Source of the DNA: a virus
Direction: 5' to 3' (one strand)
Length of the DNA stretch: 25,683 nucleotides
IMG/VR virus record: IMGVR_UViG_3300018080_000543
Span: 1-25,683 of that record
The translations under genes and the position numbers were made by a program. Below are positions 8,652 to 15,426 of the stretch, piece by piece; position 1 is the stretch's first letter; each line of letters opens with the position of its first letter. The notes beneath the pieces were generated by a model. It was given only the letters and a program-made list of their open reading frames with translations. It did no database searches and was not told where the DNA came from.

Positions 8652-10380
8652 TCTAGATCAAGAAATCAAAAATCTTGCCGATAATAGCAGACTCACATAC
8701 AAAAAACTCATGTCATCAAAGTATGCACATGAGTTTTCAAGCATGTCTTCTAGACTAGGCACTAAAAACGCTCGTCAAATAATCTATCATGTTTCCAATA
8801 ACATTCATTATATACCTAAGTGCGCATGCGGGGAAACGCTAGCATGGAACTCTGACGAGCGAAACTACCGCAAATACTGTAGTAAAAAGTGTTCAGCAAA
8901 ATACACAGTAGCACAGAAAAAACAAGATAATATAAAAAAATACGGTGTAGAATGGCATTCACAAACCGATGCATGGTCTGAAAAAGTAAAACAAACAAGT
9001 CTAGAAAAATATGGAGCAGAGCACTACTCGAAAACCAAAGAGTTTGTAGAATCCGTAAAGAAAACCAGTATTGAAAAATACGGAACAGATCACTGCATGA
9101 AAAATACTGATATAAAAAAGAAACTAGAAAATACTGTTAACTCACTATACGGATCTTCTTGTGTTCTCAGCAATCAAAACATACGCGAAAAAATAAAAAA
9201 TACCAATATAAAAAAATACGGTGTAGAAAATCCTGCTCAACATGATGGTATACGAGAAAAAATAAAAAATACCAATATAAAAAAATACGGTGTAGAAAAT
9301 CCTGCTCAAAATCACGGTATTCGAAAAAATATCATATCTACGAGAAAATCTAATCATTATACTCCTGAGACATTAAACAAAATAAATGATGCTGAATATC
9401 TAAGCAAATTGAACATACAAGGAAAAACTCTAGGAGAAATAGCACAAGATCTAGATACCAGTCCTGGTAATATATCTTGCGTATTTCAACGATTGAATAT
9501 TCCTGTACTACGTCATCAACATAGTAGTGAAGAAAACAAGATATACAACTATTTTTTCAGTGATTTCTCTATAACTAGAAATTCCAGAAATCTTATAAGT
9601 CCTCGTGAAATAGACTTGTATTTTGATGATTATCGCTTGGGAATAGAAATAAATGGTGTATATTTTCATTCAGAAAAATTCAAATCTGATCCTAACTATC
9701 ACTTATCCAAACTGGAACTCGCACAAAAAAATAATATAACTTTGCTTCAGTTTTGGGATTTTGAAGTTAATAACAGCTTTGACACTGTAGTAAACATCAT
9801 AAAAAGCAAGCTAGGCGTTATCAGTACACGAATACATGCTAGAAAAACACAAGTAGTTAACCTCAACACTAGACAAAAAAGTGATTTTTTAAACAAGTAT
9901 CACTTGCAGAAAAACTGCGGTTCTAGCATAAACTTGGGTCTAGAGTACAATAATGAACTAGTTTGTGTAGCTGCTTTTTCTAGAAATAGGTTTTCTAAAA
10001 AACATCGTTATGAATTAATAAGACTATGCACCAAGCACAATATATATGTTGCAGGAGGTGCCAGTAAGCTATTATCTTACTTTAAACGAAACTTCATGAA
10101 TGCTGATGATAAACTGGTATCTTATGCTGATCGCAGATATAGTCAGGGAAAAATATATGATAGTTGCGGTTTTTATCTAGAAAGTATTTCCAGACCCGGA
10201 TTCTTTTACATAGACAATCAAGGGCGTTATGCAGGTTCTAGATATCAATGGCAAAAACATCATATGCAAAAAAAGTTGTCTAGATTTGATCCCCGATTGT
10301 CTGCTGTAGAAAACATGAAAAACAACAACTACTATCATGTGTGGGACTGTGGACAACTGGTTTATGTATTAAAAAATTGA
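8644..10380 (+). CDS. Free-standing homing-endonuclease-like protein (zinc finger, KYG repeats, Vsr/EDxHD-type nuclease, Mom-like C-terminal domain)
   Basis: A 578-residue protein inserted between gp55 and gp47, overlapping the gp55 end by 8 bases. In order: a probable zinc site C60, C62, C79, C83; six 23-residue repeats (residues about 98-235) headed by KYGVE or a variant, a NUMOD-like DNA-binding array; a helix-turn-helix-like segment (about 256-288, LGEIAQDLDTSPGNISCVFQ); and a nuclease core with E297, REIDLYFDDYRLGIEINGVY (D324, E335) and FHSE (H342), then LLQFWDFEV, fitting the EDxHD/Vsr-type fold of phage homing endonucleases. Residues about 400-560 (YELIRLCTKHNIYVAGGASK, VSYADRRYSQG, YRYQWQK-like end) look like the Mom/GNAT-like domain that I recall following such nucleases; its role is unclear. 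No catalytic residue looks lost, so it is probably active. The nuclease class is inferred from motifs only. Confidence 0.75.
   Translation: MHDLDQEIKNLADNSRLTYKKLMSSKYAHEFSSMSSRLGTKNARQIIYHVSNNIHYIPKCACGETLAWNSDERNYRKYCSKKCSAKYTVAQKKQDNIKKYGVEWHSQTDAWSEKVKQTSLEKYGAEHYSKTKEFVESVKKTSIEKYGTDHCMKNTDIKKKLENTVNSLYGSSCVLSNQNIREKIKNTNIKKYGVENPAQHDGIREKIKNTNIKKYGVENPAQNHGIRKNIISTRKSNHYTPETLNKINDAEYLSKLNIQGKTLGEIAQDLDTSPGNISCVFQRLNIPVLRHQHSSEENKIYNYFFSDFSITRNSRNLISPREIDLYFDDYRLGIEINGVYFHSEKFKSDPNYHLSKLELAQKNNITLLQFWDFEVNNSFDTVVNIIKSKLGVISTRIHARKTQVVNLNTRQKSDFLNKYHLQKNCGSSINLGLEYNNELVCVAAFSRNRFSKKHRYELIRLCTKHNIYVAGGASKLLSYFKRNFMNADDKLVSYADRRYSQGKIYDSCGFYLESISRPGFFYIDNQGRYAGSRYQWQKHHMQKKLSRFDPRLSAVENMKNNNYYHVWDCGQLVYVLKN
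9181..9318 (+). repeat. Tandem 69-bp repeat inside the homing-endonuclease-like gene
   Basis: Two near-identical 69-base copies start at 9181 and 9250, and a third partial copy starts at 9319. Each encodes one 23-residue unit beginning IREKIKNTNIKKYGVENPAQ. Older copies upstream are conserved only at protein level, so this pair is a recent duplication within the DNA-binding array. Confidence 0.9.
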
Positions 10381-10405
10381 CTTTTATCAAAAAGCAGTTT
10401 ATAAT
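10377..10405 (+). promoter_or_regulatory. Sigma70-like promoter for gp47-gp46
   Basis: The -35 TTGACT (10377-10382) and -10 TATAAT (10400-10405) are separated by 17 bases. The -35 box includes the TGA stop of the preceding endonuclease-like gene. The -10 ends 23 bases before the gp47 start codon. It would give the recombination genes early expression independent of the inserted gene. Confidence 0.82.
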
Positions 10406-10428
10406 AATATTATTTAGGAGTAATTATC

Positions 10429-11433
10429 TTGAATAATATTGCCGCATTTACCGATCTTCATCTAGGTCTCAAAAACAACAGTAGCACACACAATCAAGAC
10501 TGTGAAAACTTTATTGATTGGTTTATCAACAACGCACTAGAAAATAACTGCAGAACTGGCGTGTTCTGCGGTGACTTCCATCATAATAGAAATTCCATCA
10601 ATATTTCTACACTATCTCATAGTGTAAGAGTTCTAGAAAAACTAGGTCAAGCCTTTGATAACTTTTATTTTATACTAGGAAACCATGACTTGTTTTACAG
10701 GGATCGAAGAAGCACCCATTGTGCTGAATTTGCAAAACACATACCAGGTATAACTGTTATTGATGAAATCACTGAGATCGACGGAATATGTTTTGTACCT
10801 TGGCTAGTGCAAGAAGAATGGAAAAAAATATCTAGAATAAAATCCAAGGTTATATTTGGTCATTTTGAACTTCCTAACTTTTACATGAATGCCATGGTAA
10901 AGATGCCTGATACCGGTGAACTAAAATCCGAGCACTTCAAGGATCGTTCTTATGTATTCTCAGGACATTTTCACAAACGTCAGATATTAAACAACATACA
11001 CTATATAGGAAATGCTTTTCCTCACAACTATTCAGATGCTGGAGATGATGATCGAGGAATGATGATATACAATCATCAACAAGGCCCAAGATATCTAAAC
11101 TGGGCTGAATGTCCTAGATATCGTGTTGTAGATCTTTCTGATCTTCTCAACAACACTGATCAAATCATACTTCCTAATATGCATCTACGAGTAAACATAG
11201 ATATACCAGTTTCTTTTGAAGAAGCTAGTTTCCTCAGAGAAACGTTTATCGAAAATTATAATTGCAGAGAAATAACACTTATTCCTCAGACTCAAAATTC
11301 TGAAATAAACTCAGACTCTGATCTGAGTGCTTTTGCGTCTGTAGACAAAATGGTAATAGACGAGATTTCTCATATAGAGTCTGAATCTCATGATTCTAAG
11401 ATTCTACTAGAAATATACAATAATCTAGACTAA
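10429..11433 (+). CDS. gp47: Recombination endonuclease subunit gp47 (Mre11/SbcD-like), TTG start
   Basis: A 334-residue calcineurin-like phosphoesterase. Metal-binding motifs appear in order: DLHLG (D9, H11), FCGDFHH (D49), LGNHD (N85, H86), FGHFE and SGHFHKRQ. With gp46 it forms the Mre11-Rad50-type complex that resects DNA ends for recombination-dependent replication. The start codon is TTG: TAGGAG (10415-10420) lies 8 bases before it, motif I follows only 8 residues later, and no ATG lies between, so no other start would keep the D-x-H motif. The length matches T4 gp47 (339). Transcription is from the sigma70-like promoter immediately upstream; gp46 follows after 9 bases. Confidence 0.95.
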   Translation: MNNIAAFTDLHLGLKNNSSTHNQDCENFIDWFINNALENNCRTGVFCGDFHHNRNSINISTLSHSVRVLEKLGQAFDNFYFILGNHDLFYRDRRSTHCAEFAKHIPGITVIDEITEIDGICFVPWLVQEEWKKISRIKSKVIFGHFELPNFYMNAMVKMPDTGELKSEHFKDRSYVFSGHFHKRQILNNIHYIGNAFPHNYSDAGDDDRGMMIYNHQQGPRYLNWAECPRYRVVDLSDLLNNTDQIILPNMHLRVNIDIPVSFEEASFLRETFIENYNCREITLIPQTQNSEINSDSDLSAFASVDKMVIDEISHIESESHDSKILLEIYNNLD

Positions 11434-11442
11434 GGACATGAT

Positions 11443-13227
11443 ATGCTAAAACTAAAAAATCTAACAGTAAAAAACTTTATGAGTGTGGGAAATGTATCGC
11501 AAGCTGTTAACCTAGACAAAAATCACCTTACACTAGTCCTAGGAGAAAATACTGATCGAGGAGGCGATACTTTATCAGTAAGAAACGGAACCGGAAAAAC
11601 CACAATAATCAATGCTCTTTCGTATGCATTATACGGACAAGCACTTACTAACATCAAGAAAACTAACCTAGTAAACAAAACCAACGCTAAAAACATGTTG
11701 GTTACACTAAGCTTTGAAAAAAACAACACGAAGTATCGTATAGAACGAGGTCGTTCACCTAACATATTCAAATTGTTCATCAATGATCAAGAGCAAGAAG
11801 TAACCGATGAGTCACAAGGTGATTCTAGAAACACACAGCAAGAACTTGAGCTAATACTAGGCATGAGCCATACTATGTTCAAAAACATAGTAGCACTTAA
11901 TACTTATTCAGAGCCTTTTCTAAGCATGAGGGCCAGTGATCAAAGAACGATTATTGAGCAACTACTAGGTATCACTATACTATCCGAGAAAGCTGACAAA
12001 CTCAAAGAACAAATAAAAATCAGTAAAAACTCTATTCAAGAAGAAACATTTAGAATAAATGCTATTCAATCATCGAATGAAAGAATCAAAGATACCATAA
12101 AAAATCTCAAGAAAAATCAACAAGATTGGCATAAAAAACACCAAGCTGAATGCTCAAAAATACAACGCAGCATACAAGAACTGGAAAAACTTGATATAGA
12201 TCAAGAACTAGAAAATCATAGACTCCTGGAGAAATGGAATCAAATTAATAGTACACAAAGATCACTGATTAAGGAAAAAAGCAACTATGAAACAGCGGTT
12301 ATTCAATCTGAAAAACAAATCAACAAACTAAAAAATGATCTAGACGAACTAGAAAGTGCAGTCTGCTATGCTTGCGGACAATCTTTGCATCAAGAAAGCA
12401 AACACAGAATCACTCAAGAAAAACAGCAAGAACTCGATGATATAAATCAATATCAATTATCACTGGATGAAAAAATACAAGCAATAGATCTAGAATTATC
12501 ACAGATACAAGATCTAGAAAGTAGACCTCAGACTTTTTATGATAGCGCTAGAGATGCTTATGAACACAAAAGCAACGTCAGTAACCTAAAAAATATACTA
12601 GAAGAAAAGCTCAAAGAACAAGACCCATTTGAATCTCAGATAATCAGCTTGGAAAATGAAGCAATTCAAGAAATAGATTGGACTTATGTAAACAGTCTAA
12701 ATAGCTTCAAGGACAGCCAGGAGTTTTTATTGAAACTACTAACCAACAAAGATTCATTTATTAGAAAAAAAATAATAGAACAAAATCTATCTTATTTAAA
12801 CACTAGGTTATCTTACTATCTTGATAGTTTGAAACTTCCTCACAGAGTGGTTTTCTTGAGCGATCTGAGCGTAGAAATAACACAGTTCGGACAAGATCTT
12901 GATTTTGACAATCTCTCACGTGGAGAAAGAAACAGACTTATACTAGGTCTTAGTTTTGCTTTCCGTGATGTGTGGGAAGGATTGTATCAAAAAATAAATC
13001 TTTTATTCATTGACGAACTAATAGACAATGGCATGGACACTGAAGGCGTAGAGAGTTCGATTTCTATACTAAAAAATATGTCTAGAACACAGAAAAAAAG
13101 TGTTTTCTTGATATCGCACAAAGAAGAGCTGGTTAGTCGAGTTAATAATATACTCAAGGTTGTAAAATCCAATAACTTTACATCTTATAACACAGACGAG
13201 GAGGTTTCTACATGGGAGTCCGAGTAA
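11443..13227 (+). CDS. gp46: Recombination endonuclease subunit gp46 (Rad50/SbcC-like ATPase)
   Basis: A 594-residue SMC-like ATPase (T4 gp46 is 560). The Walker A loop is VRNGTGKTTIINALSYALYG at residues about 46-65, preceded by an inserted GENTDRGGD loop of the marine T4-like type. Two coiled-coil arms (about 180-300 and 315-420) flank a zinc hook, C308-Y-A-C311. The C-terminal half has the ABC signature FDNLSRGERNRLILGLSFA (about 490) and Walker B INLLFIDELIDNGMD (about 520), then the switch His in FLISHKEEL. It powers and regulates the gp47 nuclease. Its 3' end overlaps the next gene by 16 bases, consistent with one operon. Confidence 0.96.
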   Translation: MLKLKNLTVKNFMSVGNVSQAVNLDKNHLTLVLGENTDRGGDTLSVRNGTGKTTIINALSYALYGQALTNIKKTNLVNKTNAKNMLVTLSFEKNNTKYRIERGRSPNIFKLFINDQEQEVTDESQGDSRNTQQELELILGMSHTMFKNIVALNTYSEPFLSMRASDQRTIIEQLLGITILSEKADKLKEQIKISKNSIQEETFRINAIQSSNERIKDTIKNLKKNQQDWHKKHQAECSKIQRSIQELEKLDIDQELENHRLLEKWNQINSTQRSLIKEKSNYETAVIQSEKQINKLKNDLDELESAVCYACGQSLHQESKHRITQEKQQELDDINQYQLSLDEKIQAIDLELSQIQDLESRPQTFYDSARDAYEHKSNVSNLKNILEEKLKEQDPFESQIISLENEAIQEIDWTYVNSLNSFKDSQEFLLKLLTNKDSFIRKKIIEQNLSYLNTRLSYYLDSLKLPHRVVFLSDLSVEITQFGQDLDFDNLSRGERNRLILGLSFAFRDVWEGLYQKINLLFIDELIDNGMDTEGVESSISILKNMSRTQKKSVFLISHKEELVSRVNNILKVVKSNNFTSYNTDEEVSTWESE

Positions 13228-13472
13228 TACCTGATCTAGAAAATCTTACAGTCGAAGAAATTGAAGAACGTCTGGTTCTTGAATATTTAGAATTCTTTAG
13301 TGCCAATGATTGGTGGAATCGCAACAGAAGCACAAGGTCCTATTTTGCTATACGTAAACATCTATTTAACATAATATACATATCTAAATTCTTAGTGTCA
13401 GAAAACAGAAAAATATTTAAAAGTATAAAAGAAGAAAGAAAAAATGCCAAACAAAAACAAAACCAAGGGTAA
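13212..13472 (+). CDS. Small basic protein of unknown function
   Basis: An 86-residue protein whose start lies inside the end of gp46 behind a strong ribosome site (GAGGAGG, 13198-13204), which supports a real gene. It begins with an acidic helix (LTVEEIEERLVLEYLEFFS), has NDWWNRNRSTRSYFAIRKHL in the middle and ends in a Lys/Gln-rich tail, so it could bind nucleic acid. The gene overlaps its neighbours on both sides. I do not recognise a family; its place in the gp47-gp46-nuclease operon suggests a role in DNA processing, which is inference only. Confidence 0.75.
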   Translation: MGVRVIPDLENLTVEEIEERLVLEYLEFFSANDWWNRNRSTRSYFAIRKHLFNIIYISKFLVSENRKIFKSIKEERKNAKQKQNQG

Positions 13473-13959
13473 AACCTGGGAACGAGAGGTTGCAAAATAT
13501 CTATCCAACTGCTATAATAAGTCTTTTACACGAGTACCTGATAGCGGAGCATACACAGGTGGACAAAACTCACATCGCAGAGAGTTTTTATCTGAAACGC
13601 AGATTCGATCACGAAAAGGAGATATTGTACCACCTGATGATTGGAAACACTTTAATGCAGAATGTAAATCTTATGCAGAGTTTCCATTTCATGCGTTTTT
13701 AATAGAACAACGTATTCCGCTTCTAGAAAAATGGCTTGAACAAACAATAACATCAGCAGAACAAGGCGATTATTCAATAGTTTTTATAAAAATCAATAGA
13801 AAAGGCAAATTTTTGGCAATAACACCTTATCAAGACTTTACAACATCCAGGCATATATTATATACTGACTCCCATAACAACGAATGGCTCATCACAGGCT
13901 TCGAAGATTTTTTTCTTAAAAATGGCATCATACTTGAAAATCTCTGCATAGGCAAATAA
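13444..13959 (+). CDS. PD-(D/E)xK nuclease, Holliday-junction-resolvase-like
   Basis: A 171-residue protein. KGKTWEREVAKYLS (E13), FTRVPDSGAYTGGQN, RSRKGDIVPPDDW (D60) and FNAECKSYAEFPF (E73, K75) give the E...D...ExK active-site arrangement of archaeal Hjc-type resolvases and related nucleases. T4 uses gp49 (endonuclease VII, a different fold) to resolve branched DNA; a PD-(D/E)xK enzyme here could substitute for it. It is the last gene of the gp47-gp46 operon and overlaps the small gene before it by 29 bases. The ATG is the first in frame; upstream AAAGAAGAAAGAAAA is a poor ribosome site, so translation may depend on coupling. Branch specificity cannot be read from sequence. Confidence 0.78.
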   Translation: MPNKNKTKGKTWEREVAKYLSNCYNKSFTRVPDSGAYTGGQNSHRREFLSETQIRSRKGDIVPPDDWKHFNAECKSYAEFPFHAFLIEQRIPLLEKWLEQTITSAEQGDYSIVFIKINRKGKFLAITPYQDFTTSRHILYTDSHNNEWLITGFEDFFLKNGIILENLCIGK

Positions 13960-14345
13960 CAAGGCAATCACACAACAGCACATAAGGTTGGCAGGCCGGT
14001 AATAATACTGCTGTGGAAAAAGCGAGGTAGCAATCGCACACGTAACATACTGTTACTCTCCCCTTGGACAGTACCACAATTAGTCCTCGTATCCTGAAAA
14101 ATCGGAAGAGAGTTAAGTTTCAGTATAGAATGTTTGCTGTCATTCAGATCTGCATACTCCTAAAAACTATAGAATTGGAACGAGTCTATAGAGCACACCA
14201 TACGTGTGCGGTCGTGGTAGGTTGGGGAAAGCACAGAGCCCCTGGAGTCTAGCATAAAATACCTACTTCCATGTCCCGGTGAAGACAACTCACATGAAAA
14301 CCGCTTCTCCAAGACTGACGGAACCGTAAAATGGTTCCGTCTGGC
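13960..14345 (+). ncRNA. Candidate structured non-coding RNA of unknown class
   Basis: This 386-base segment has no credible gene and about 45% G+C, well above its surroundings. It is crowded with short helices: ACAGCA 13975-13980 with 14009-14014; GCGA 14022-14025 with 14034-14037; GTAACA 14042-14047 with 14051-14056; GGAC 14066-14069 with 14083-14086; CTGAAA 14094-14099 with 14118-14123; CTATAG 14167-14172 with 14186-14191; GCACAC 14193-14198 with 14204-14209; GTAGGT 14217-14222 with 14261-14266 enclosing GGGG/CCCC 14224-14242; and a 9-pair hairpin at 14317-14341. The stretch 14277-14307 can also form crossing helices (CGGT/ACCG and GAAG/CTTC), a possible pseudoknot. It lies downstream of the gp46-nuclease operon and upstream of a late promoter. 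Strand is inferred from the flanking genes. I could not match it to tRNA, tmRNA, RNase P RNA or a group I/II intron. Confidence 0.6.
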
Positions 14346-14575
14346 TCAACAATCTACATGAATATATCCCTTTTAATAATATTTAAAATATAGTGTTTTA
14401 CCATATATTATTTTTTATATTGTTTGATTTTATTCATATTCTAATTAATTTCTCTTTAAACAAAAAAATATGTATGAGCGACAGCGAATACATAGATCTA
14501 CGAAGTAGATCTCAAAACATTATATTAATTCACACATTTTATATCTTTGAAATCACCTTAGTTATGTATGATCTT
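14346..14575 (+). other. AT-rich untranslated stretch with hairpins
   Basis: No gene is supported here; a 70-codon frame starting at 14393 lacks a ribosome site and overlaps the next gene. A weak A/T stem (AATATA 14387-14392 with TATATT 14404-14409) followed by six T's could end the upstream RNA. A perfect 8-pair hairpin with a GAA loop (AGATCTAC 14494-14501, GTAGATCT 14505-14512) lies further down without a T tract, so it is more likely a processing or stability element than a terminator. Confidence 0.45.
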
Positions 14576-14583
14576 AATAAATA
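14576..14583 (+). promoter_or_regulatory. T4-type late promoter for the 14602 gene pair
   Basis: AATAAATA, a one-mismatch form of the T4 late octamer TATAAATA, lies 18 bases before the start codon at 14602, with an AAAAGGA ribosome site between them. Confidence 0.6.
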
Positions 14584-14601
14584 CATAAAAAGGAACAAAC
14601 A

Positions 14602-15426
14602 ATGAATTTGAGTGATTTATCACAACCTGATAATCAAGATATAACAGAAGCACCTGTTGGTATGATAAAACAAGGACTTCGTAATATAGGAGCTAAAGCA
14701 GCTGGTGCTGTTGGAATGAAAGGAACTGCTGCTGAACTTAGTGGAAGAGCAGATGCTGGTCGAGAAGCAAATCAACTATATACTGAGTTTAGAAGATTTC
14801 TAGGACAATCTGGTGGTGATATAAATCGAGTATCACCTTACTACCTTGAGAAGTACTTGAATTACAACGGATATCCAACCAGTGAAGCATTCAGAGGTAT
14901 AAACAAAAAAGCTAGTGTTATACCTAAAAAAATGGTAGATCGTGTAATTATGAAAGCTGTAGAAAATCGCATAAAGCGTGATTTTCACAGAGGAACCAGT
15001 GGATATACACCTGGTAAAAAATCAGATAGGGAGGACAATGCTTATACAACATCACAAGGATCTGGTGGATCCGGTAATAGATCATCAGGTTATAGACAAG
15101 GTTCGAGATCATATGATACGGATCAAGAACAAGCTACAACTGGAGGAAGTTCTCAACAGGCTACACAGCTTTCATTGGGCGCCACGTCACTGGGTCCTGA
15201 TGATCCTACTAGTAGATCTGTTATGGATCCTAAACGTGACTCACGAACTGCATCTAGCTCGTCTAAGAGAACAGCACAATCCACCAATCAGAGAGTATCA
15301 TCACAAAATACACAAACGAGTACGCAACAGCCTACCCAGATCACATTCCAAGATATAACTGCTAAGATTGATCAGTTGGATGCAGGGCAACTACAAGATT
15401 TATTAAGGAGACTGCAGCAGTCATGA
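14602..15426 (+). CDS. Probable virion protein, low-complexity, unknown function
   Basis: A 274-residue protein. The N-terminus (MNLSDLSQPDNQDITEAPVG) includes ITE-A, which fits the T4 prohead-protease cleavage pattern (hydrophobic-x-Glu, then a small residue). Residues about 55-130 are helical and basic (QLYTEFRRFLGQSGGDINRV, then YYLEKYLNYNGYPTSEAF). Residues about 130-245 are Ser/Gln/Thr/Gly-rich and disordered. The last 30 (ITFQDITAKIDQLDAGQLQD and on) form a helix. I do not know the family by name, though similar low-complexity proteins accompany structural genes in marine T4-like phages. A late promoter and a 4-base ATGA overlap tie it to the next gene, so the two are made together late in infection. 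A structural or packaged role is inference. Confidence 0.72.
   Translation: MNLSDLSQPDNQDITEAPVGMIKQGLRNIGAKAAGAVGMKGTAAELSGRADAGREANQLYTEFRRFLGQSGGDINRVSPYYLEKYLNYNGYPTSEAFRGINKKASVIPKKMVDRVIMKAVENRIKRDFHRGTSGYTPGKKSDREDNAYTTSQGSGGSGNRSSGYRQGSRSYDTDQEQATTGGSSQQATQLSLGATSLGPDDPTSRSVMDPKRDSRTASSSSKRTAQSTNQRVSSQNTQTSTQQPTQITFQDITAKIDQLDAGQLQDLLRRLQQS

Noticed and set aside
9181-9357. CRISPR-like direct repeats
   Set aside because: The repeats are directly adjacent, in frame and encode 23-residue protein units, with no spacers.
14064-14252. 62-codon frame inside the structured segment
   Set aside because: There is no ribosome site, its composition is not like the other genes, and it crosses several perfect hairpins.
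14317-14341. Rho-independent terminator at the 9-pair hairpin
   Set aside because: No T tract follows the stem (TGGCTCAAC), so it is treated as part of the RNA fold.
13960-14345. tRNA, tmRNA, RNase P RNA or self-splicing intron
   Set aside because: No T-loop/acceptor pair, no tmRNA tag frame or TTCGAC start, no conserved RNase P boxes and no intron core or split gene could be seen; reported instead as an unclassified RNA candidate.
14393-14605. 70-codon hydrophobic frame before the late operon
   Set aside because: It is AT-rich by composition, has no ribosome site, and overlaps the late promoter and the real start at 14602.
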